Shown here piece after piece: positions 18,058 to 25,164 of a stretch of 64,000 nucleotides of DNA (the first letter of the stretch is position 1; each line of letters starts with the position of its first letter). Both the position numbers and the translations under genes were made by a program. The notes under the pieces are model-generated. The model made no database searches. It had not been told where the DNA came from and saw only the letters and a program-made list of their open reading frames with translations. Source of the stretch: Thalassococcus arenae. Lineage in GTDB: Bacteria > Pseudomonadota > Alphaproteobacteria > Rhodobacterales > Rhodobacteraceae. The DNA is taken from positions 1,469,001 through 1,533,000 of the forward strand of contig NZ_JAHRWL010000001.1 of NCBI RefSeq assembly GCF_019104745.1, read 5' to 3'.

Positions 18058-19011
18058 ATGATCGATTTTCGTTCGGAAATCCGGTTGGGACTCGACCGGT
18101 TATGGCGTCACGGCGATGCCGGAGTGCTGGCTGATCGCGCCTTTGCCGACCTCGCCTGGCCGCTGAATCGCGTCGAGGGGCGGCAGGCGATTCTCGACCG
18201 CTTCATCGCGCCGTTGCGCGCGGCGTTCACCGGGTTGCACCGCCGCGATCTGCTGTTCATCGGCGGTCGGAACATCCGCGAGACGGGGGGCACCTGGTGC
18301 GCATGCGTCACCCACTATGTCGGAACGTTCACGGCGCCGCTCTGGGGCATCGCGCCTTCGACGCATCTGGCCTTTCTGCGCGCCGGCGAATTCTATCGGG
18401 TCGAAAACGGTCGGATCGCCGAGATCAAGATCATCTTCGACCTGCCCGACCTGTTGCGGCAATGCGGCCGGATGCCATTCCCCCGGATCGGGACCGAGTT
18501 GGCCTTTCCCGCACCGGCCACCCAGGACGGGCTGCTGCCGACGATCGGCAATGGCGACGCAACCATCGGGATCATCAACGGCATGATCGCCGATCTGCAT
18601 GTCTACGACCCCAAGACCGGCGCGTCCAAGGGCCAGACCGGCACCGACGGCTACTGGCACGAGGACATGATGTGGTACGGCCCCGCCGGGATCGGTTCGA
18701 ATTTCCGGTGGGACGGCTTCGTTCAGGACCATCGCGCGTCGTTCCTGAACGCCTTTCCGGATCGCAGGGGCGGCAACCATTACTGCCGCTTTGGCGACGG
18801 CAACTACGCGGCCATCTCGGGCTGGCCGTCGATGACCATGACCTGGCAGGGCGACTATCTGGGGCTCGAGGCCGATGGGCGGGCGCTGACCCTGCGGGTG
18901 ATGGATTTCTACCGCTGCGACGGGCGGCAGATATGCGAGAACTGGGTCTGCCTGGACTACGGCGATCTCTATCGCCAGATGGGCGGGGTGATCGACGGTA
19001 TCGGCATCTAG
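18058..19011 (+). CDS. Two-domain SnoaL-like (NTF2-fold) protein
   Basis: A 317-residue soluble protein with two NTF2/SnoaL-like halves. The first covers about residues 1-140 (EGRQAILDRFIAPLRAAF, then FYRVENGRIAEIKIIFDLPD). The second covers about residues 175-310 (GYWHEDMMWYGPAGIG, then MDFYRCDGRQICENWVCLDY). It is divergent from the ABC operon and shares its presumed LacI operator. The start is the ATG at 18058, with GAGG a few bases upstream. It resembles the two-domain protein downstream of soeC in architecture, but the two are clearly diverged. Substrate unknown. Confidence 0.78.
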   Translation: MIDFRSEIRLGLDRLWRHGDAGVLADRAFADLAWPLNRVEGRQAILDRFIAPLRAAFTGLHRRDLLFIGGRNIRETGGTWCACVTHYVGTFTAPLWGIAPSTHLAFLRAGEFYRVENGRIAEIKIIFDLPDLLRQCGRMPFPRIGTELAFPAPATQDGLLPTIGNGDATIGIINGMIADLHVYDPKTGASKGQTGTDGYWHEDMMWYGPAGIGSNFRWDGFVQDHRASFLNAFPDRRGGNHYCRFGDGNYAAISGWPSMTMTWQGDYLGLEADGRALTLRVMDFYRCDGRQICENWVCLDYGDLYRQMGGVIDGIGI

Positions 19012-19020
19012 CGACTCCGC

Positions 19021-19124
19021 GCTTCTTCTCTTTTCCAAATACGCAAACCCGACGGTCTCACCGATCGCCCGATGGCCGGATTGCTCCGACCGGCGGGAAT
19101 TGCGTATTTCAGAAAGAGAAGAAG
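19021..19124. repeat. Inverted pair of a 25-bp dispersed repeat between convergent genes
   Basis: Two copies of one short element face each other: 19021-19046 (CTTCTTCTCTTTTCC, then AAATACGCAA) and 19100-19124 (TTGCGTATTTC, then AGAAAGAGAAGAAG). They match over about 25 bases with two or three differences and are separated by 53 bases, so transcripts from either strand could form a long stem. The pair lies between the convergent SnoaL-like and DUF1523 genes and may act as a bidirectional terminator. Further copies occur at 34965-34990 and 49062-49085. Confidence 0.75.
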
Positions 19125-19131
19125 ATCCGGC

Positions 19132-19743
19132 TCAGCGCCCGAATCGCCGCCGGATGCTGTCGGTGCCGTCGGCGATGCTGTCCTCGATCTGTTCCAGAGC
19201 GGGGTCGATACGGCGCGCGCGGAACCGTCTCCAGCGTACCCAGATCGCCCAGAAGGTCGCCGCGAGCAACACCAGGATCACGATGCTGGTCCAGGGGATG
19301 ATGCGCACGTCCGGCCCCGCGACGGGGCGGATCGACACGGCATTGGGAAAGATCGAGATGAACTCGTTGCGCCAGCCGTAATGCTTGATCGCCACCCATT
19401 GCGGGTCGCCGGCGACGGATTTCAGATCCGCCGCTTCGGCCTGCAGGTTCGATGTATCGAACTTGAAATAGGGTGGCCAGCTCCAGCCGGTGTCTTCGTT
19501 GCGATAGACCATCACGTCGCCCTTGGCGCGGCGGGTCTGGATGAAGAACACGTCGCGGTTGGCGGCGTTGATGTCGCTGCCGACATCGGCCTGCGCCCAG
19601 AACCAGCGGTTTTCACCCGGGTCTATGCGCTTTTCGTAGGTGTCGGTGATCCGCGCGATATCGGTCTGTGGCAGCGTGTAGTGCAGGAACGCCGCCACGA
19701 ACAACCAGAACAGCGCGATCAGCGTCCATTTCACGTATCTCAT
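19132..19743 (-). CDS. DUF1523 family membrane protein
   Basis: A 203-residue protein with an N-terminal helix (WTLIALFWLFVAAFLHYTLP) and a second helix near residue 155 (IPWTSIVILVLLAATFWAIW), leaving a periplasmic domain between them and a short basic cytoplasmic tail. The segment LHYTLPQTDIARITDTYEKR matches my recollection of the DUF1523 family found in Rhodobacterales. No function is known. It sits in a leftward row of small membrane-protein genes. Confidence 0.8.
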   Translation of the reverse strand: MRYVKWTLIALFWLFVAAFLHYTLPQTDIARITDTYEKRIDPGENRWFWAQADVGSDINAANRDVFFIQTRRAKGDVMVYRNEDTGWSWPPYFKFDTSNLQAEAADLKSVAGDPQWVAIKHYGWRNEFISIFPNAVSIRPVAGPDVRIIPWTSIVILVLLAATFWAIWVRWRRFRARRIDPALEQIEDSIADGTDSIRRRFGR

Positions 19744-19753
19744 CGGCGGGCCC

Positions 19754-20020
19754 TCAGGTGAAATTGGTCAGGTAGAGGATGAGCAGTATAAGCCCGGTGG
19801 GCACGATGTAGACGCCCAGGATCAATTTGCGGCGCAGCGACTGGTCGTAATCCTTCAGCCCTTCGCGCACGAATTCCTCCATCTCGCCCTCGCGGCCTTC
19901 GTCGTGCCATCGGCTTTCCAGCTTGGCGCGGCGCACGGCACGGGAATAGAGCGACAGCGATACGTAGATCACCGTCAGCACGACAAACCCGATAACCAAC
20001 AGACGCGCCAGGGCCAGCAT
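19754..20020 (-). CDS. Small two-helix membrane protein
   Basis: An 88-residue protein with hydrophobic segments at both ends (about residues 3-25 and 67-86) flanking a charged cytoplasmic-type middle rich in Arg, Glu and Asp. The ATG at 20020 is chosen because a strong AGGAGGG lies 7 bases upstream; the frame also opens at 20041. No family recognised. It lies 10 bases upstream of the DUF1523 gene and is probably cotranscribed with it. Confidence 0.7.
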   Translation of the reverse strand: MLALARLLVIGFVVLTVIYVSLSLYSRAVRRAKLESRWHDEGREGEMEEFVREGLKDYDQSLRRKLILGVYIVPTGLILLILYLTNFT

Positions 20021-20078
20021 CTCGACACCCTCCTCTTGCATCAGGTGACGTCTCGGAGCGGGAAAATCAACCGCGACG

Positions 20079-20411
20079 TCACCAGCGTTCGGTTTTCCAG
20101 CGTCGCGGCGCGGTCGAGACCGCCAGGATCAGCACCGGGCCCCAGATCAGCCCCGCCTTCAGGCCCAGAACCAGGAAATGCCGCGCGCCAGAGCCGGGCA
20201 GGACGCCCAGCAAATCCGCAACCTCGGGCGAGCGCCAGAGATAGGACAGCGCAAATCCTGCCGCCGAGAGCAGCCACAGCATGATAGCCGAACCGATACC
20301 GAGCGCGACCAGCCCAACCAGCGTTTCGGGAACCAGCCTTTCGCCCAGCCGCGGAACGGCGAGGGCGAGCGCCATCAGGACAAGGGTCGGCAGGGCAAGC
20401 TGGGTCAGCAC
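20079..20411 (-). CDS. Small hypothetical membrane protein
   Basis: A protein of about 110 residues with three hydrophobic stretches (LALPTLVLMALALAVP, LVGLVALGIGSAIMLWLL and AGLIWGPVLILAV). A GTG at 20411 is the best start because the hydrophobic segment begins at once; an ATG at 20474 would add a basic, unlikely N-terminus. No homologous family is recognised. It lies between the creatinase gene and the small two-helix protein gene on the same strand. Confidence 0.55.
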   Translation of the reverse strand: MLTQLALPTLVLMALALAVPRLGERLVPETLVGLVALGIGSAIMLWLLSAAGFALSYLWRSPEVADLLGVLPGSGARHFLVLGLKAGLIWGPVLILAVSTAPRRWKTERW

Positions 20412-20480
20412 GGGGCGCGGTCTCCGGCCAAGGGGGTGCGGGCGGGCATGGCACAAAGCGGCCCGTCCGCACAAGCCCGG

Positions 20481-21683
20481 CTAGCCCACCACGTTGAATT
20501 CCGGGCCGTAGGGGTAGCCGGTGATGTTCTCGTTGCCGTCCGCGGTGATGATCAGGATGTCGTGTTCGCGGTAACCGCCGGCGCCGGGCCGTCCCTCGGG
20601 GATCGTCAGCATCGGCTCCATCGAGATGACCATGCCCGGTTCGAGGACGGTGTCGATATCCTCGCGCAGCTCCAGCCCGGCCTCGCGGCCGTAGTAGTGC
20701 GACAGGATGCCGAAACTGTGGCCATAACCGAAGGTCCGGTATTGCAGCAGGTCTCGATCGGCAAGAAAATCGTTGATCCGCGCGGTGATCTCGGCGCAGG
20801 TCGCACCGGGTTTCAGCAGACCGATCCCCAATTCGTGCGCCGCCACGTTGGCCTGCCAGATCGCCAGCGAGGCCGGGTCGACATCGTCCAGGAAAAGCGT
20901 GCGTTCCAGCGCCGTGTAATACCCCGAGATCATCGGGAAGGTGTTCAGCGACAGGATGTCACCGCGCGACAGCATGCGGCTGGTGACGGGGTTATGGGCG
21001 CCATCGGTGTTGATGCCGGACTGGAACCAGACCCAGGTGTCGCGATACTCGGCATCGGGAAAGCGCCTGGCGATCTCCAATTCCATCGCGTCGCGCCCGG
21101 CCATGGCGATGTCGATCTCGCGGGCGCCCGGTTCGATCGCGTCGCGGATCGCAAAGCCGCCGATATCGGCCACCTGCGCGCCTTGGCGGATCAGGGCGAT
21201 CTCGGCCGGCGATTTGTGCATCCTCTGGCGCATCGTCGCCGGCGCGATATCGACGCTGCGAACCGGCGACAGAAACTCGGCCATAAACGCGCTTTGCGCC
21301 AGGGTCAGGTGGTCGCCCTCGTATCCGATCGCCCTGCCCTTTCCGGTGACCGAGAGGATCGCGCGCCAGTAATTGTTGCGCTGCCAGTCGGTATAGGTGA
21401 TCGCATCGCCGGCCGACCGCCGCCAGGGCTGCGCCGCGTCGATCCCGGCGCTGATGGTGACGCAGTCGCCGGCCGTAACGACACAGGCATAGGGCCGCCC
21501 GAAGGCGCAGTAGAGAAAACCCGAGTAGTAGGCGACATTGTGCATCGAGGTCAGGACACAGGCGTCCAGCCCCTGCTCGGCGAGGATCGCGCGCAGACCG
21601 CGCAACCGTGCCTCGTATTCGGATGCGTCAAATGGCAGGATCCTTTGACCCTGGTGAAAGCGGTGAAACTGGGGACGTTCCAT
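20481..21683 (-). CDS. Creatinase (creatine amidinohydrolase), M24 fold
   Basis: A 400-residue cytoplasmic enzyme of the pita-bread M24 fold that hydrolyses creatine to sarcosine and urea. Strongly diagnostic blocks are FLYCAFGRPYACVVT, DAAQPWRR, YTDWQRNNYW, WFQSGINTDGAHNPVTSR (His230 corresponds to the catalytic His232 of the Pseudomonas enzyme), YRTFGYGHSFGILSHYYGRE and LREDIDTVLEPGMV. The metal ligands of true M24 peptidases are not expected here. The ATG at 21683 follows an excellent AAGGAGGG. That ribosome-binding site is enclosed by a hairpin (21688-21708). No sarcosine oxidase or urease genes are visible in the window. Confidence 0.93.
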   Translation of the reverse strand: MERPQFHRFHQGQRILPFDASEYEARLRGLRAILAEQGLDACVLTSMHNVAYYSGFLYCAFGRPYACVVTAGDCVTISAGIDAAQPWRRSAGDAITYTDWQRNNYWRAILSVTGKGRAIGYEGDHLTLAQSAFMAEFLSPVRSVDIAPATMRQRMHKSPAEIALIRQGAQVADIGGFAIRDAIEPGAREIDIAMAGRDAMELEIARRFPDAEYRDTWVWFQSGINTDGAHNPVTSRMLSRGDILSLNTFPMISGYYTALERTLFLDDVDPASLAIWQANVAAHELGIGLLKPGATCAEITARINDFLADRDLLQYRTFGYGHSFGILSHYYGREAGLELREDIDTVLEPGMVISMEPMLTIPEGRPGAGGYREHDILIITADGNENITGYPYGPEFNVVG

Positions 21684-21687
21684 TGAA

Positions 21688-21708
21688 ACCCTCCTTTTCG
21701 CGGAGGGT
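21688..21708 (-). promoter_or_regulatory. Hairpin enclosing the creatinase Shine-Dalgarno
   Basis: On the minus strand ACCCTCC, a 7-base loop GCGAAAA and GGAGGGT form a perfect 7-base-pair stem directly upstream of the creatinase ATG. The 3' arm is the Shine-Dalgarno itself, so folding would block ribosome access. This suggests translational control by temperature, a protein or a small RNA, or simply coupling to transcription. Confidence 0.55.
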
Positions 21709-21853
21709 CGGCCAAGGCCCCTTCCCCTACCGCATCGGCAAAGCAAGGTCCCGGCGTTCAGGACGGATGGGGGCTGATAGGTGACGACGCCATCGTCGGC
21801 CCCTGTTGGGAATAGAGCCGATCACTGGCGTTTGGCAAGGGGGCGCAGGGTGT

Positions 21854-22219
21854 TCAGTCTGCCTTGGCCAGCCAGATCTTGTATTGCAAGACGACGCCAT
21901 CGCGTTGCGCCGCGCGGATCTTGGCCAGGAAAAGGGTGTAGGCGCGGCTGGGGTCGCGATGGTCGTCCCAGTTTTCGCCTGGGGGGTCGGCGCCGAGGAT
22001 TTCCCAAGACGTGTCGCGCGGCGGTTCGGTAAAGCGACGGGTCGACGCCTCCATCAACGAGATGCCCAGGCCCCGGCCCATCGCGTGACGGGCCAGGGTT
22101 TCGGCGTGGCGGGCCTGAAGCCAGGGCGTGCCGGCACCGGTACGGGCCGCCGCGACCCACGCATCCAGCGCGGTTTGCGATGGCAAATCGTCCGGGTCGT
22201 CGGGCGCGCCGCTGGCCAT
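21854..22219 (-). CDS. Hypothetical protein
   Basis: A 121-residue soluble protein without signal peptide or membrane segment. It is rich in Ala, Asp and Arg, with a tryptophan-containing core (SQTALDAWVAAARTGAGTPW) and a C-terminus AAQRDGVVLQYKIWLAKAD. I do not recognise a family. The ATG at 22219 shares one base with the stop of the succinate-semialdehyde dehydrogenase gene (TGATG), so it is translated together with that enzyme. Confidence 0.62.
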   Translation of the reverse strand: MASGAPDDPDDLPSQTALDAWVAAARTGAGTPWLQARHAETLARHAMGRGLGISLMEASTRRFTEPPRDTSWEILGADPPGENWDDHRDPSRAYTLFLAKIRAAQRDGVVLQYKIWLAKAD

Positions 22220-23694
22220 CACACCGTCATGCAGATGTATTTGAGTTCGAGATAATCCTCGATCCCGTGATGGCTGCCCTCGCGGCCCAGGCCCGATTGC
22301 TTGACCCCGCCGAACGGGGCCACCTCGGTCGAGATGATGCCGGTGTTCACGCCGACGATGCCGTATTCCAGCGCTTCGGCGACCTTGTACACGCGGCTCA
22401 GATCCTTGGCGTAGAAATAGGATGCCAGGCCGAAGATGGTGTCATTGGCCATCGCGATGACCTCGTCCTCGTCCTTGAACCGGAACAGCGGTGCCATCGG
22501 GCCAAAGGTCTCATCCGTGGCCACGGCCATGTCCTGGGTTGCGCCGGTGATGATGGTCGGCGGCAGGAAGTTGCCCGTGCCCTCCAATGGCTGGCCGCCT
22601 CCCAGGATGACCTTGCCGCCCTTGGACAGCGCGTCGGCCACATGTTCCTGCACCTTCTCGATGGCGTCGGCGTTGATCAGCGGGCCCAGGTCGGTCCCGG
22701 CTTCCAGCCCGTCGCCGACCTTCATCTTGCCCACCTTCTCGGCCAGCTTGGCTGCGAATGCGTCATAGACAGCGTCCTGAACATAAATGCGGTTCGCGCA
22801 GACGCAGGTCTGGCCGTTATTGCGGAACTTGCAGATGATCGCACCCTCGACCGCGGCATCCAGGTCGGCGTCGTCGAAGACGATGAAGGGCGCGTTGCCG
22901 CCCAGTTCCATGCTGCATTTCATCACCTGGTCGGCGGCCTGTTTCAGCAGGATGCGGCCCACTTCGGTCGAGCCGGTGAAAGTCAGCTTGCGCACCTTGG
23001 GATTTTCGCAGAACTCCTTGCCGATTTCCGAACTGGACGACGACGGCACGACGTTGAACACGCCCGCCGGGATGCCCGCGCGGTCGGCCAACACGGCCAG
23101 CGCGATGGCCGACAGCGGCGTTTCCTTGGCGGGCCGGGCGACGAAGGCACAGCCCGCTGCCAGCGCCGGACCGGCTTTGCGGGTGATCATCGCGTTGGGA
23201 AAATTCCAGGGCGTGATCGACGCGGCCACGCCCACGGGCTGTTTCAGCACCATGATGCGCTTGTCGCGCTGGTGGCCGGGAATGGTTTCACCGTAGATGC
23301 GCTTGGCCTCTTCGGCGAAGAATTCGATGAACGACGCGCCATAGGCGATCTCGCCCTTGGCCTCGGCCAGCGGCTTGCCCTGTTCGGCGGTCATGATCGT
23401 GCCCAGGTCGTCCTGGTTGGCCATCATCAGGTCGAACCACTTGCGCAGGATCGCGGCGCGTTCCTTGCCGGTCATCGCGGCCCAGGTCTTTTGCGCGGCA
23501 CAGGCGGCGTCGATCGCCTTGGCGACCTCGGCGCGGGTCAGGTCGGTGACCTGCGCGATGACATCGCCGCGGGCGGGGTTGGTGACGTCGAATGTCTTTG
23601 AGCCCTCGACCCAGGCACCGTTCACATAGGCGCGGGTTTCCAGCAGGCTGGGGTCCTTGAGCAGGCTGGCCAGGTTGGTGGCTTGATCGAGCAT
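22219..23694 (-). CDS. gabD: NAD(P)-dependent succinate-semialdehyde dehydrogenase
   Basis: A 491-residue aldehyde dehydrogenase. Visible family motifs are PWNFPNAMITRKAGPALAAGC, FTGSTEVGRILL, the catalytic glutamate in MELGGNAPFIVFDDAD, the catalytic cysteine in NNGQTCVCANRIYVQ, and the C-terminal GLGREGSHHGIEDYLELKY that is characteristic of GabD-type enzymes. It oxidises succinate semialdehyde to succinate, linking 4-aminobutyrate and related degradation to the TCA cycle. Other short semialdehydes are possible substrates. It is followed, with one base of overlap, by a hypothetical gene. Confidence 0.9.
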   Translation of the reverse strand: MLDQATNLASLLKDPSLLETRAYVNGAWVEGSKTFDVTNPARGDVIAQVTDLTRAEVAKAIDAACAAQKTWAAMTGKERAAILRKWFDLMMANQDDLGTIMTAEQGKPLAEAKGEIAYGASFIEFFAEEAKRIYGETIPGHQRDKRIMVLKQPVGVAASITPWNFPNAMITRKAGPALAAGCAFVARPAKETPLSAIALAVLADRAGIPAGVFNVVPSSSSSEIGKEFCENPKVRKLTFTGSTEVGRILLKQAADQVMKCSMELGGNAPFIVFDDADLDAAVEGAIICKFRNNGQTCVCANRIYVQDAVYDAFAAKLAEKVGKMKVGDGLEAGTDLGPLINADAIEKVQEHVADALSKGGKVILGGGQPLEGTGNFLPPTIITGATQDMAVATDETFGPMAPLFRFKDEDEVIAMANDTIFGLASYFYAKDLSRVYKVAEALEYGIVGVNTGIISTEVAPFGGVKQSGLGREGSHHGIEDYLELKYICMTV

Positions 23695-23777
23695 CGTGTC
23701 TCTCCGGGAATTGCGTGTCTGGCGACAGCCAGAGCTTCTGCTATGGAAATACTGCAGACCCGGAGGGGAGGGAAGCC

Positions 23778-24569
23778 ATGGAACTCGACGACGCCTATGC
23801 AAACGCGGCCTACATCCCGGATGCGGACGGGTTTCTCGCCCGTTGGCCGCAAGAGGCGGCGGATTTCCGCGGTCACATGGATGCCGAAGGACGCGCGCGG
23901 CTCGGGCTGATCTATGGGCCGTCGCCGCGGCAGGCGCTGGACCTGTTCCTGCCGCAGGATGATCCCGAGGGGCTGCTGATCTTCGTTCACGGCGGGTACT
24001 GGCTGCGCTTTGACCGGTCGTTCTGGTCGCATTTCGCGCAAGGGGCATTGGCGCGCGGCTGGGCGGTGGCGATGCCGTCCTACGATCTGTGCCCGGTCGT
24101 GCGCATCAGCGACATCACCCGGCAAGTGGCGCGGGCCGTGACGCTGGCCGCCGACATGGTGGCCGGTCCGATCCGGTTGGCGGGCCATTCGGCGGGTGGT
24201 CACCTGGTGGCACGGATGCTGGCAAAGGCGATGGTGCCGAAACACGTCTCGCATCGCTTTGCGCATGTGATGCCGATTTCTCCGCTTTCCGATCTGCGCC
24301 CTTTCCTCCGCACCTCGATGAACGCCGACCTGCGTCTGGACGAGGTCGAAGCCATCGCGGAAAGCCCGATGATGCAGCACGTTCCCGACATTCCGGTCAC
24401 GGTCTGGGTCGGGGCCGAAGAGCGCCCGGTCTTCCTCGATCAGGCGCAGTGGTTGGTCAAACGCTGGAACTGTGGTCACCATGTCGCGCCGGGGCGACAT
24501 CATTTCGATGTGATCGATCCGCTGCGCGACCCGGACAGCGGGATGATCGCCACGCTGCTGGACACGTGA
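23778..24569 (+). CDS. Alpha/beta-hydrolase with HGGYW motif (kynurenine formamidase-like esterase)
   Basis: A 263-residue alpha/beta-hydrolase. The oxyanion block FVHGGYWLRFD carries the HGGYW motif seen in the arylformamidase/esterase family, the nucleophile serine is in LAGHSAGGHL, and the late PGRHHFDVID supplies the histidine. Substrates of this group include N-formylkynurenine and small esters; nothing in the neighbourhood specifies tryptophan degradation. GGAGGGA lies 5 bases before the ATG at 23778. It is divergent from gabD. Confidence 0.8.
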   Translation: MELDDAYANAAYIPDADGFLARWPQEAADFRGHMDAEGRARLGLIYGPSPRQALDLFLPQDDPEGLLIFVHGGYWLRFDRSFWSHFAQGALARGWAVAMPSYDLCPVVRISDITRQVARAVTLAADMVAGPIRLAGHSAGGHLVARMLAKAMVPKHVSHRFAHVMPISPLSDLRPFLRTSMNADLRLDEVEAIAESPMMQHVPDIPVTVWVGAEERPVFLDQAQWLVKRWNCGHHVAPGRHHFDVIDPLRDPDSGMIATLLDT

Positions 24570-24624
24570 AAAAATCCTCGCCCCGCGCCAAGGATCCGTG
24601 CGCGCGCAGCGTCCAACCCGTGTG

Positions 24625-25164
24625 ATGCGCATGGATGCAAGTGACGAATCGCTGGCCAGGGCCGCGGCGCAGGGCGACCGCGCCGCCTTTGCCGCGTTGC
24701 TGGACAGGATCTATGATCCCCTGTTCCGGCTGGCCTTTCGTCTGACCGGAAGCCGGGCAGAAGCCGAAGACCTGGTGCAGGACATCTGTTGCACATTGCC
24801 GGGCAAACTGGCCGGGTTCCGCGGGCAGGCACGGCTGACAACCTGGCTGTATCGCATCGCGGTCAATGCCGCGCATGACCGGCGCCGACGCTTTGCCAGC
24901 CATGCCCGAGCCGCCGACGGCTGGGGCGAATGGGAACTGGATCGCCGCGCCGCCGAGGCCGAAGACGCCGAACGGCTGGACTGGCTGCGCCTGGCGATGG
25001 ACGCGCTGACCCCGCCCGAGTTGCGCGACACGTTGGTTCTGATGCTCGAAGGGCTGAGCCATGCCGAGATCGGCGCGGTGCTGGGCGTGTCCGAAGGCAC
25101 GGTCAGCTGGCGCCTTTCCGAAGCCCGAAAGAAACTCCGCGCGATGAAGGAGGCGGTGCTATGA
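24625..25164 (+). CDS. ECF-type RNA polymerase sigma factor
   Basis: A protein of about 179 residues with sigma region 2 (FAALLDRIYDPLFRLAFRLT, GSRAEAEDLVQDI) and region 4 helix-turn-helix (HAEIGAVLGVSEGTVSWRLS). It lacks regions 1 and 3, so it is an ECF sigma factor. Start choice is uncertain between ATG 24625, ATG 24631 and a GTG at 24598. The stop overlaps the ATG of the VWA membrane protein (ATGA), with AGGAGG inside the sigma gene serving as that start's ribosome-binding site. This suggests the VWA protein regulates the sigma factor. Confidence 0.88.
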   Translation: MRMDASDESLARAAAQGDRAAFAALLDRIYDPLFRLAFRLTGSRAEAEDLVQDICCTLPGKLAGFRGQARLTTWLYRIAVNAAHDRRRRFASHARAADGWGEWELDRRAAEAEDAERLDWLRLAMDALTPPELRDTLVLMLEGLSHAEIGAVLGVSEGTVSWRLSEARKKLRAMKEAVL

